Notes under the pieces: model-generated
Databases searched by the model: none
Told to the model about the DNA's origin: nothing
The model's input: the letters and a program-made list of their open reading frames with translations, nothing else
Shown here: piece by piece, positions 42,135 to 50,561 of the stretch
Layout of the letters: each line of letters begins with the position of its first letter
Numbering within the stretch: the stretch's first letter is position 1
Source: a bacterium
GTDB lineage: Bacteria; Pseudomonadota; Alphaproteobacteria; Rhizobiales; JAKIUO01
Length of the DNA: 64,000 bases
Direction: 5' to 3'
Assembly: GCA_024228495.1 (NCBI GenBank)
Contig: JAAETJ010000282.1
Coordinates: forward strand, 43,531-107,530
Position numbers and translations under genes: made by a program

Positions 42135-43403
42135 ATGGATCAGACTCCCAATCTTGAACTCCCTTATCTAATGGCGGCGCAGGCACAAAAGCATGTCACT
42201 CACAATGAGGCGATCAGGGCACTCGATGCAATTGTGCAGCTTTCGGTCCTTGATCGCGACCTTACCGCTCCACCTGCAACGCCTGTGGATGGCAATCGCT
42301 ATATTGTCGGAGCTGCATCAACGGGCGACTGGTCGGGCAAGGATTATCAGCTAACTGCCTTTCAGGACAATGCATGGATGTTTTATGCACCCGTTCAGGG
42401 ATGGATTTGCTGGGTCGCGGATGAAGACAAGCTGCTCGTCTGGGACGGTGTTTCCTGGGTTGAGCTATCAGGCAGCGCATCTGTAAACCCGGCACCTCTG
42501 GTTGGTATCAATACCACTGCAGATAGCACAAACCGGCTTGCGGTCAGTTCCGCCAATACTTTGTTAAGTCATGAAGGCTCAGATCACAGGGTCAAGATCA
42601 ACAAGGCATCTGTTAGCGATACGGCTTCGTTTTTGTTCCAGGACAACTGGTCGGGTCGCGCCGAAATTGGCCTTGCCGGGGATGATGAATTTCATTTCAA
42701 GGTGTCAGGAGATGGGTCGAGCTGGCATGAAGCTATCACGATCGACAAAGATACTGGCGCTTTGTCGTTCCCCAGTGGATTTGACCAACCACCACAACCC
42801 ATCAACCTTACTGCGAATGACATAATTTATATCGATTCTATTGCGGGTAACGATAGCAATGATGGTTCAAGCGCAGCGCTGGCGGTCAAGACGGTCCAGC
42901 GAATGAACGAGCTTTTCACAGTTGGTCGCACTCTGAAAATTTACATCTTGAATGATCTTGTCTGGGACCAGTCATTGATTGTTGGCTATGTGGTTCCCAA
43001 ACTCGAAATATATGGCAGAACGCCCGATAATAGCGGCTGGGAGGAGCGGACTATTACTGTCGAAGATTCCACAAATAATGGCAGTTATGTCGGTGGCTTT
43101 GCCCTCAAATCATTTGCCAATGTCTATTTGTATCAGCTCGACATAAATCTTGTTGGCACGAGATCGAGGGCCTTTATGAACTTTCTTGATGATATGGCAT
43201 ATCTAAGAACAAAGAACGTCACCGTACGTAGGCCCGGTACGGGAAACTGTAAACTTTTTGCCAGTGGTGCGTCCTATGTCCCTAGCCAGCACGGAACCTT
43301 GACCATTGATGCCAGTGCGCAGGGATATATCGCAAATGGTGTTACTGCTGGTGCCGATCCCAATGACGACTGGCGCTATCCATCAAATGTAACCAGCATG
43401 TAG
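42135..43403 (+). CDS. DUF2793-domain protein, tail-fibre-like
   Basis: 422 residues. The N-terminal 110 are DUF2793: TPNLELPYLMAAQAQKHVTHNEAIRALD, then DGNRYIVG, DWSGKDYQLTAFQ and GWICWVADEDKLLVWDG. This domain is known from alphaproteobacterial phage-tail and gene-transfer-agent-like genes. The C-terminal half (IIYIDSIAGNDSNDGSSAALAVKTVQ onward) resembles the start of pectate-lyase-like beta-helices and may bind or cut polysaccharide. It is followed by a tail-assembly-like gene 11 bases on. No other phage gene is nearby. Confidence 0.8.
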   Translation: MDQTPNLELPYLMAAQAQKHVTHNEAIRALDAIVQLSVLDRDLTAPPATPVDGNRYIVGAASTGDWSGKDYQLTAFQDNAWMFYAPVQGWICWVADEDKLLVWDGVSWVELSGSASVNPAPLVGINTTADSTNRLAVSSANTLLSHEGSDHRVKINKASVSDTASFLFQDNWSGRAEIGLAGDDEFHFKVSGDGSSWHEAITIDKDTGALSFPSGFDQPPQPINLTANDIIYIDSIAGNDSNDGSSAALAVKTVQRMNELFTVGRTLKIYILNDLVWDQSLIVGYVVPKLEIYGRTPDNSGWEERTITVEDSTNNGSYVGGFALKSFANVYLYQLDINLVGTRSRAFMNFLDDMAYLRTKNVTVRRPGTGNCKLFASGASYVPSQHGTLTIDASAQGYIANGVTAGADPNDDWRYPSNVTSM

Positions 43404-43414
43404 AGGAAAATTTT

Positions 43415-43720
43415 ATGAATAGGGATATAAAAAACGAGGTCATCGAGACTGTCCATCTGCTCGATGGAACTGTTTTACACAATTGGTCATGCGGGGAGGT
43501 ATTGGCCAGATATGGCGTGAAAATCCTGAAGAAAGCACAATGGAACGAGATCCGGCGAAAACGTAGCGCGATGTTGTCGGAGTGTGACTGGACCCAATTG
43601 CCAGATACTTCGTTGAACGAGGGGTGCCGGTCCTCATGGGCATCATATCGTCAGTCTTTGAGAGACATCACTGGCACCTTTGCCAAGCCCGAAGATGTGC
43701 TATGGCCAAAGCACCCTTGA
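43415..43720 (+). CDS. Small protein resembling phage tail-assembly factors (XkdW-like)
   Basis: 101 residues. The C-terminal part reads ECDWTQLPDTSL...WASYRQSLRDITG...PEDVLWP, a pattern familiar from phage tail-fibre assembly chaperones that end in a similar W-and-P-rich motif. It starts 11 bases after the DUF2793 gene with GAGGA before the ATG. Its stop overlaps a possible start of the next gene (TGATG), so the three genes appear co-transcribed. The function within a capsule locus is unknown. Confidence 0.7.
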   Translation: MNRDIKNEVIETVHLLDGTVLHNWSCGEVLARYGVKILKKAQWNEIRRKRSAMLSECDWTQLPDTSLNEGCRSSWASYRQSLRDITGTFAKPEDVLWPKHP

Positions 43721-44928
43721 TGGTCTATGAAAATAGTCCATATAGCGATCAAAATGCTGGGATGCACAGAGTGGGAATTAAAAATAAAAACAGATTTCTC
43801 ACTTATGAATATTACCGTGAACGGTTGACACTAAGCTATTTGAAGCGTTTGTCTATTTATCTGATGGATCAGATCGAATATCTGCCAAGGCATTTGCGGC
43901 GCGAATTCGTGTTGAAGATGCGCGGCAAGGCCTCAGGTATATATATCGTTTGCAATATTGCCCGCTGGAAGCGGGAAATCATCGCTCAGTTACTGTGGCA
44001 AGAAACCGCTAGATCTGTTTATTTTGTGCCGCTGGGCGTAGAAAAATTCAAGGTGGAAAAACTGTTGCAGGGACGTGATGATCCTGTCTTTGTGATCTGG
44101 GGAATGCCGGACACGCCGGTTCTGAGTGACCTTGCGGCAGATCGCGATATTCCGGTTTGGCGTATTGAGGACGGTTTTATCCGATCAGCTGGGTTGGGAG
44201 CCAATCACACCCTGCCCGAAAGCTTGATGCTCGATAAAAGTGGCGGCATCTACTTCAATAGTGAAATCCCATCTGATCTCGAAAGTTTTCTGAAAACGCA
44301 TGATTTTTTGGATCAAGAGAGAGAATTGGCTCGGCGCTGCATGGACATTGTCCTCGCCAACAAAATTACCAAATACAATCTAAATGAAATCGGAGGTCAC
44401 TATCAGGTTTCATCGGATCGCAAGAATATTATGGTGTTTGGTCAATGTGAGGATGACGCCTCCATCATTTTTGGCAGCCCCTCTTTTAAGCTCAATAGCG
44501 AGTTGATTGAAAAGGCAATTGAGGAAAACCCTGATGCCGATATTTATTTTCGGCCCCATCCCGATGTTACCGCTGGCCTGAGAAAAGCACTGTCCAATGT
44601 TTATGACTATGCCGACCAGGTGTGGATTATGGACAAGCCTTACCCGGTCTGGGAGAACATAGAACGCTTTGATCGAATTTATGTGATAACCTCTCTGGCG
44701 GGTTTTGAGGGAGCCATGCGAGGATGTGACGTTCGGGTTTTTGGGCAGCCATTTTATGCAGGTTGGGGCATTACAGACGATTTCCTTTCATGTGAGCGGC
44801 GGGAGCGCAAATTAACACTCGAAGAGGTTTTTTTTGGTGCCTATTTGCAGGCTCCCAGCTATATTGTTCCTGGCACTGGCAAACCGTCCAGCATTGAGGA
44901 GGCGATAAAGCGTCTCAGGTCGGGATAA
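43702..44928 (+). CDS. KpsC-like capsule Kdo-transferase module
   Basis: About 408 residues, one KpsC-type module: VPVWRIEDGFIRSAGLGANH, SLMLDKSGGIYFNSEIPSDLE, IYFRPHPDVTAGL, YVITSLAGFEGAMRGCDVRVFGQPFYAGWGITDD (whose ends match the 33578 protein) and FFGAYLQAPSYIVP. Typical KpsC has two such modules in tandem. Start is uncertain: ATG 43702 (used here) or ATG 43720 overlapping the preceding stop; an ATG at 43624 is inside the previous gene. It probably transfers Kdo in the lipid-linker part of a capsule. Confidence 0.85.
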   Translation: MAKAPLMVYENSPYSDQNAGMHRVGIKNKNRFLTYEYYRERLTLSYLKRLSIYLMDQIEYLPRHLRREFVLKMRGKASGIYIVCNIARWKREIIAQLLWQETARSVYFVPLGVEKFKVEKLLQGRDDPVFVIWGMPDTPVLSDLAADRDIPVWRIEDGFIRSAGLGANHTLPESLMLDKSGGIYFNSEIPSDLESFLKTHDFLDQERELARRCMDIVLANKITKYNLNEIGGHYQVSSDRKNIMVFGQCEDDASIIFGSPSFKLNSELIEKAIEENPDADIYFRPHPDVTAGLRKALSNVYDYADQVWIMDKPYPVWENIERFDRIYVITSLAGFEGAMRGCDVRVFGQPFYAGWGITDDFLSCERRERKLTLEEVFFGAYLQAPSYIVPGTGKPSSIEEAIKRLRSG

Positions 44929-44962
44929 GGGTGGAGTTGTCGAGAAAAACATAAGCGATGCG

Positions 44963-47224
44963 ATGGACAAACAAAGTAAACCAACAATTTTTGTCTGGCA
45001 ATGGGGACGCTTGGGAGCCGGGCCACGATATGGCTATGAACTGGCGCAGGGATTGCGTGGGTGCGGTGACTGTAAAGTATTTTTGTCTCTGTCACGACAG
45101 TCGGAGGTCTTTCTGGGCGGTGTAGATCGCTCCCAGGTTGATTTACCGGTTTCGACATTTACCAATAATAGCAATTGGGAAATTCTCAGCCGAAGCCTGC
45201 GCCTTGGTAAGGTTTTGCAACAGGTTGAGGATTTTGTCCGTGAGACCACGCCGGATGTTGCCATATGTGCCATGCCAGGTTTTTGGGATCTTGGCGTTAC
45301 CCGAAGACTTGTCCGGCTAGGCATTCCTGTCATTACGATTGTTCATGAGGCGAAAGGTCATCCTGGCGACTGGTTCAAGCCCCTCTATGTCTTGCAAAAA
45401 CATCAGATCATGAACAGCACCGGCATCGCGACACTTACCGATTTTGTCGCGACTGACCTTAGAGCAAAGGGTTTGCTGACTAATCAGGTCCATCGGACGA
45501 TTGCCCATATTCCGTTTCTTTTTGACGATCTCAAAATACCTGTAGCAAGCCAGCCGGGCTATCCCACCCGCCTACCGCTTCGATTGTTGCTGGCCGGCCG
45601 GTTGCAGGCGTATAAGGGAGCTGGACTGCTAACGAAAACCCTGCAAAAGCTTGACGACCAGCCCCTTGAAGTGCGTGTGATTGGTCGGGGCAGTGATCGC
45701 GATTTTGAAAAACTTGGCATAATCAAAAATGTTGATTTTCGACTCGGCTGGTGTTCCGAAACTCAGCTGATAGAACATATTGATTGGGCGGATGTTGTTC
45801 TGGCGCCATATATTGAAGCCTCGCAATCGGGGATCGTTTCTCTGGCTCATGACCGAGGGCGTCCGGTTGTCGCTACAAGGGTTGGAGGATTGCCCGAGCA
45901 GGTGAGCCATGAACAAACGGGACTTGTAGCAGACCGCCTGACGCCCGATTGTTTTGCCGCCACACTTCGTCGCTTTATCGATGATCCAGAGCTGTTTCAG
46001 GATTGTGCAAAAAATATCGTGGAAGACGTCAGGCAATCAAAGAGCTGGGAACAGATTGCGCCACAGTTTAGCGATCTCGCGCGAAGTATGCCCTCGTCTC
46101 CCTTTCGAGATGAAAAAGTGCTCATATTGCAAAGGGATATTTTTACGGATCAGCTATTTGTAAAACGCTTGTTCAGGCAGGTCGAGCATGGCAATGCGAG
46201 CGATCTTGCTTCACCGGGCGAGTTGCGAAAATATCTGACTTCAAAAGCGATTGACCGGGTGGTATTTTCAAACCCTTACCGCCATGAGCATATCACCCAG
46301 ATATATAAATTTTGCCACGACAATGATTTTCCGCTGCTGGTGATTGAACGGGGCTGCTTTCCAGAAACGGTGTTTTTGGATATGGGGGGATTTCTGGTCG
46401 ACAGCTCCAGCTATCTAAAAAAATACTGGGATATTCAACCCACCCATACTCAGCAACAACAGCTTGTGCGATATTTATCGATTTATAATAAAGGCATGCA
46501 GGCACTTGAGGTGCAATCTGACAGGGGGGGAGGGGCTTTTATTTTACAGAGCGTGGCTGGATCGAACAAACCTGTTGTTCTGATAACATTGCAAATGCCT
46601 AGCGATACTGTGACGAATGTGTTCGTTGAAGAGGGCCGTGACTATGACAGCTTCATTGAGCTGATGAGCTCACTCGTTGATAAATTGGGTGACCAGTATT
46701 TATTCGTTTACAAGCCCCACCCTCGAACGCCTGATCTGTCGATCATGGGAGCCATAAGCCTTGCCGATGTTCATATCGATGAAGCTATTATAGCCTGCGA
46801 TGCAGTGATTACTTTCAATTCAGGAACGGGTGTGTTGGCATTCTTGCATGAAAAGCCAGTCGCAATTTATGGGCGCGCTTTTTATGGTGTTGATGGTCTG
46901 GTTTCTAAAATCTCCAATCTGGTCGATCTGGAGTATTTTCTGCGCAATCTGCATACCAGCTTTGACGTCGCATTGCGCGAGCGATTTCTGATCCATCTGC
47001 TAACCAGAATTTTAAGTGATGTCCGGTTTTTATCGCTGCCATTCTGGAAACGCGGTATTGCCGTCGCCATTCAATATCGCGTAGCTCGCATTTTTGATAG
47101 GAGCACGGCGCAAACCAGAATTTTCCAGATAGGCCAGCAAAAAGGTCACATGTCGAAAAAACACAGGACTGTAAGCGATTTCTTTTGGGCAATAAAGCGT
47201 TGGTTGAAGAACAGGCTCGACTAG
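44963..47224 (+). CDS. GT4 glycosyltransferase fused to KpsS-like module
   Basis: 753 residues. Residues 1-380 form a GT4 glycosyltransferase: LLLAGRLQAYKGAGLL, VDFRLGWCSETQLIEHIDWADVVLAPY, then EASQSGIVSLAHDRGRPVVATRVGGLPE carrying the E-x7-E type motif. About 390-690 is a KpsS/capsule-synthesis-like module: VVFSNPYRHEHI, LFVYKPHPRTPDL (about 580), DAVITFNSGTGVLAFLHEKPVAIYGRAFYG. The last 60 residues are basic and hydrophobic and may touch the membrane. A 34-base gap follows the KpsC-like gene. The acceptor and donor are not visible. Confidence 0.82.
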   Translation: MDKQSKPTIFVWQWGRLGAGPRYGYELAQGLRGCGDCKVFLSLSRQSEVFLGGVDRSQVDLPVSTFTNNSNWEILSRSLRLGKVLQQVEDFVRETTPDVAICAMPGFWDLGVTRRLVRLGIPVITIVHEAKGHPGDWFKPLYVLQKHQIMNSTGIATLTDFVATDLRAKGLLTNQVHRTIAHIPFLFDDLKIPVASQPGYPTRLPLRLLLAGRLQAYKGAGLLTKTLQKLDDQPLEVRVIGRGSDRDFEKLGIIKNVDFRLGWCSETQLIEHIDWADVVLAPYIEASQSGIVSLAHDRGRPVVATRVGGLPEQVSHEQTGLVADRLTPDCFAATLRRFIDDPELFQDCAKNIVEDVRQSKSWEQIAPQFSDLARSMPSSPFRDEKVLILQRDIFTDQLFVKRLFRQVEHGNASDLASPGELRKYLTSKAIDRVVFSNPYRHEHITQIYKFCHDNDFPLLVIERGCFPETVFLDMGGFLVDSSSYLKKYWDIQPTHTQQQQLVRYLSIYNKGMQALEVQSDRGGGAFILQSVAGSNKPVVLITLQMPSDTVTNVFVEEGRDYDSFIELMSSLVDKLGDQYLFVYKPHPRTPDLSIMGAISLADVHIDEAIIACDAVITFNSGTGVLAFLHEKPVAIYGRAFYGVDGLVSKISNLVDLEYFLRNLHTSFDVALRERFLIHLLTRILSDVRFLSLPFWKRGIAVAIQYRVARIFDRSTAQTRIFQIGQQKGHMSKKHRTVSDFFWAIKRWLKNRLD

Positions 47225-47302
47225 AATCAGCACCCCAATAAATGAGTTCTGCGATCCCGGTTAGATGAGCAGGCCAGCTGAATATTTGCAACTTTCAAAG
47301 GC

Positions 47303-47754
47303 TCACAACAGGAAGTCAGAATCGGCGAGAATAGTGTGGTCAATGTTATCCAGAGTAAAATTATCGCGGTTATAGGAGAGCAGAGTGTTTGCCCCGACCT
47401 GTGTTATGCTTAGTTGGCTGAGGTCATCAGTCAGACCTTTGACGGCGGTCATATGAAAGCTGTCCGCAATATCGGCGTAACTATAGATGACGTCCTCACC
47501 CCTGTCATCGTCGATCAGGACGATACCGGAGCTACGATCTCCACAATTGATGTCGTTACCGCGCCGCCTTCAATGGTGTCGGAACCGGTGCAGCCATGAA
47601 TTTTATTGAGGCCGCTGTCACCATAGAGATAGCCATTGGCATCATCACCAAATCTTCGAAATGACGTGCAATGCTCAATGGTCACCCTTCCGTTTTTTGG
47701 AAGCAGGCAAAGACGACATCGCCGCCATCAACTCGGTTACCAACTCAACGGCCA
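47303..47754 (-). pseudogene. Decayed C-terminal part of an RTX-type secreted protein
   Basis: On the minus strand, the region reads as a broken RTX protein end. One frame gives GDDANGYLYGDSGLNKIHGC...GSDTIEGG, and after a frameshift another gives GNDINCGDRSSGIVL...DDDRGEDVIYSYADIADSF. It closes with ILADSDFLL and a TGA at 47303-47305. A hydrophobic ending of this kind is the usual type I secretion signal. No intact start exists. It lies directly downstream of the intact RTX protease and may be the tail of a second, lost copy. Confidence 0.7.
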
Positions 47755-49998
47755 TCAATAAAATAAAAAGTCATCTGCTGTGAGCGTGATGATATCACTG
47801 CCACTATGGAGGGCGTTTTCACCTGTGAGGGTGATGAAATTGGTTGTGTCTGAAGTCAGAGTGACGGTCACTTCTGTCGTGCCATTATTGGTGATGGTGA
47901 AGTCAGAAAAATCATCGGCCACAGCAGAATAAAACCGGAAATAATCCAGATCATCCTGGTAGTCGAGAATTTCATCCTGACCAAAATCAGCGTACACAAA
48001 GCGGAACTGGTCGGCATGTTTGCCGCCTTGCATACTATCATTGCCAGTGCCACCAATAATGGTGTCATTGCCATTGCCGCCGCGAACATCATCATTACCC
48101 CCATCACCGCGCAGATAGTCATTCAGGTTGTTGCCAATAAGCAGGTCATTGCCATGATAGCCAGACATGTTCGCTGTGACGATCCCGCTTCTCAGAGTGT
48201 CATCAAAGTTTGAACCAACAAAGCTTTCAACAGAATCAAACAGATCACCCTCAGTTGCCTGACTGTTACCACTTTGATTTTTGATATTGATATAAATAGC
48301 CTCATCTGAGGTGCGGGCATTGAAGGTATCCTTGCCATCCCCTCCGTAAAAAGTATCAAGACCATCGAGGGCCCAGTAAAAGGTGTCATTGCCATCGCCG
48401 CCATAGGCTGTGTCGTCCCCAAAACCGACATAAATCAGGTCATTGTTATCCTCTCCGTAAAGCGTGTCACTGCCCGCACCACCGTAAAGCGTGTCATTGC
48501 CCGCACCACCGTAAAGCTTGTCATTACCACCCAAGCTGCTGAGTTCGCCAGCAATGGACACCTGTAGTTCGTAGGTACCACCGTTCGGGATGTTGGTGGG
48601 TGGATTGGATAAACTATAGGCCCCAACGACGATATAATAGGTGCCAGCTGTAGTCAGCGCGGTAGACAAATAAGAATCAAGGCCACTACTGCTTCCACCT
48701 GCCCCCTCGCTTGTCAGAGAATCGTCATCACTGTCGATCTCGCTGCCGCTTGCATCGAGCAGGCGGATATAAGAATCAAACGAGGTGCCGGAACCCTGAG
48801 CATAATCGATATCAACCGTGATAACGGCTCCAGCATTTGCGACGGTGACAGCATAATAATCAAGGGTATTATTGCCGGTGCCGGTAATGGAGACATGCGG
48901 GGTGGAGGTCGCATCTGAGATATCGGCATCGCTAGCAAGACTGAATTCATCGCTGATATCGATTGCTGCCCCGATGCTGTTATTGTTTTGACCCTGGCTT
49001 TTGGTAATCTGCCCGGACCCCAGTGAAATTGCCGCAGGTAAAAGCGTCTGGGTACTGTCACCATACAGAGTGTCATTACCGCCATCGCCATTCAGGGTAT
49101 CATTGCCCAGGTTGCCTGTAAGAATATTGGCCACACTATTGCCTGTGATGGTGTCTGTACCTGTCCCGCCAATGGCATTTTCGATCACTGTATTTCTGGC
49201 GATAATGATATTGTTTGTTTCGCCGAACACACTGGAAATGCCCTCGGAGAACAGATTGATAGTCTGGGTGGAGCTGTTTCCCGAATAGTCCAGGGTATCG
49301 ATACCGCCAGTATCGAAAATTGTGACAGAAGGAAAGTCTGAAGTGCTGAAAGCCGAACCAAAGACAGCGAGGCCGGTATTGTTACCAACCCCGTAGGTGG
49401 TATCGCCATTTTGACCGGTTCCGGTTCCATAGTGGGACTGTATGGCGATGATATCGGCAATCTGAGGGGTTAGTACATAGGTATAAGTACCGGTTACCGT
49501 CGTATTTTCAGTCTGACTGAAATAGGACATGATTGAGGTCTGCCATGAATCATTGTCATATATCGCGTCATCGGGGTAACTGGCGCTACTATTATAATCA
49601 CCCTGATGACCAAGTCCCAGTGCATGTCCGATCTCATGGATAAAGGTTTGCAGACGATAGCTGTAATTGTCGGCCCCGACACCGCCACCCCAGGAGGTGT
49701 CGACATTGACGGTACTGGAAAGAATGGTCGAGCCACTTGTAAAGCTATTCGAATAGGCGCCACTACTGCTGCTGCTAAATGTTATATCTGCGCTGCTGGT
49801 GGTGGTGGAGAAACTAAGACCGGAGGCGTTGGCCCAGGTGTCCAGGGCTAACAACACCATGGTTTGATCGGCAGCTTGCAGCGAAGAAATATCGACGGAT
49901 ATGTTTGTATGATTGAATGAGCGGGCCGAACGGCCACTGTCCAACCAGTATCCATCGGTCAGATATGTGGCTAATTGATCGTAAGTTCCAACCGTCAT
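47755..49998 (-). CDS. Serralysin-family RTX metalloprotease, type I secreted
   Basis: 747 residues from the ATG at 49998 (MTVGTYDQLATYL), which has AGGAGC seven bases upstream; an ATG-like start 14 codons earlier lacks this. The zinc site is HEIGHALGLGH at 121-131 and the Met-turn is SIMSYF at 155-160, with Y159 as likely further ligand. The N-terminal signal peptide is absent, as expected for type I secretion. After the protease domain come RTX repeats, a PPC-like beta domain (about 350-480) and more GGxGxDxxx repeats that bind calcium. The C-terminal end is hydrophobic (DDFLFY). No type I exporter genes are in the window. Confidence 0.92.
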   Translation of the reverse strand: MTVGTYDQLATYLTDGYWLDSGRSARSFNHTNISVDISSLQAADQTMVLLALDTWANASGLSFSTTTSSADITFSSSSSGAYSNSFTSGSTILSSTVNVDTSWGGGVGADNYSYRLQTFIHEIGHALGLGHQGDYNSSASYPDDAIYDNDSWQTSIMSYFSQTENTTVTGTYTYVLTPQIADIIAIQSHYGTGTGQNGDTTYGVGNNTGLAVFGSAFSTSDFPSVTIFDTGGIDTLDYSGNSSTQTINLFSEGISSVFGETNNIIIARNTVIENAIGGTGTDTITGNSVANILTGNLGNDTLNGDGGNDTLYGDSTQTLLPAAISLGSGQITKSQGQNNNSIGAAIDISDEFSLASDADISDATSTPHVSITGTGNNTLDYYAVTVANAGAVITVDIDYAQGSGTSFDSYIRLLDASGSEIDSDDDSLTSEGAGGSSSGLDSYLSTALTTAGTYYIVVGAYSLSNPPTNIPNGGTYELQVSIAGELSSLGGNDKLYGGAGNDTLYGGAGSDTLYGEDNNDLIYVGFGDDTAYGGDGNDTFYWALDGLDTFYGGDGKDTFNARTSDEAIYINIKNQSGNSQATEGDLFDSVESFVGSNFDDTLRSGIVTANMSGYHGNDLLIGNNLNDYLRGDGGNDDVRGGNGNDTIIGGTGNDSMQGGKHADQFRFVYADFGQDEILDYQDDLDYFRFYSAVADDFSDFTITNNGTTEVTVTLTSDTTNFITLTGENALHSGSDIITLTADDFLFY

Positions 49999-50215
49999 TT
50001 TTAAGCTCCTGTAATCGTGCGTTAAGACCAATATCAGCAAGTCGAAGATAGTGGAACGCTCTAAACATCATTTAGGTTGACGGATCCAGGGAGACCGCCT
50101 TGGTTGGCAATCAGGCATCCAGCTTACAAATTTATGATGGAAAACCAGATCCACCAACAACCTCTAATTCTGTTTCCCGCCAAAACTTAAACCTAATATA
50201 CTTTCACAGGGTTGT

Positions 50216-50510
50216 TCAAGGCGTTTCATGCCTCAGTGGACTATATTCCGGAGTTGCCAAACAAAGTATCGGTACCGGTGCGCTATCCGGTTTGTTGCTG
50301 CGTGTTCCAAGTACATTTGTTTGCTTGCCCGGTACAGGATTGATGTCCAATCCTGGCGTTGCATCTGGCCGTACACGCCTTTTTTCCATAGGCAAATGGC
50401 GTAGAATGGGATCTTTGTTGTCAGGACGTTACAAAATATTGCTGCTGCTTGCCCGCTTCCTCACATGAGGCAAGGGAGGGCACGGCAGCGAATAATAACG
50501 CGAGCCCCAT
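50216..50510 (-). pseudogene. Possible broken small lipoprotein gene
   Basis: The minus strand has an ATG at 50510 preceded by AGGA. A lipoprotein signal follows: MGLALLFAAVPSLASC with lipobox LASC, then EEAGKQQQYFVTS and a TGA at 50421-50423. A second frame continues from about there with PDNKDPILRHLPMEKRRVRPD and more Pro-rich sequence, ending at TGA 50216-50218. This suggests one lipoprotein interrupted by a single-base shift, or two unrelated frames. It lies between the protease and icd genes. Confidence 0.3.
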
Positions 50511-50561
50511 AATAATCCTGTTCGATGGTTTTTAGCCGCTTTACGCACCTGTATAAGTCCT

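Noticed and set aside
50100..50468. A 122-codon plus-strand frame between the protease and icd.
   Set aside because: It has no recognisable motif, and its sequence lies opposite a lipoprotein-like minus-strand frame that has a better start.
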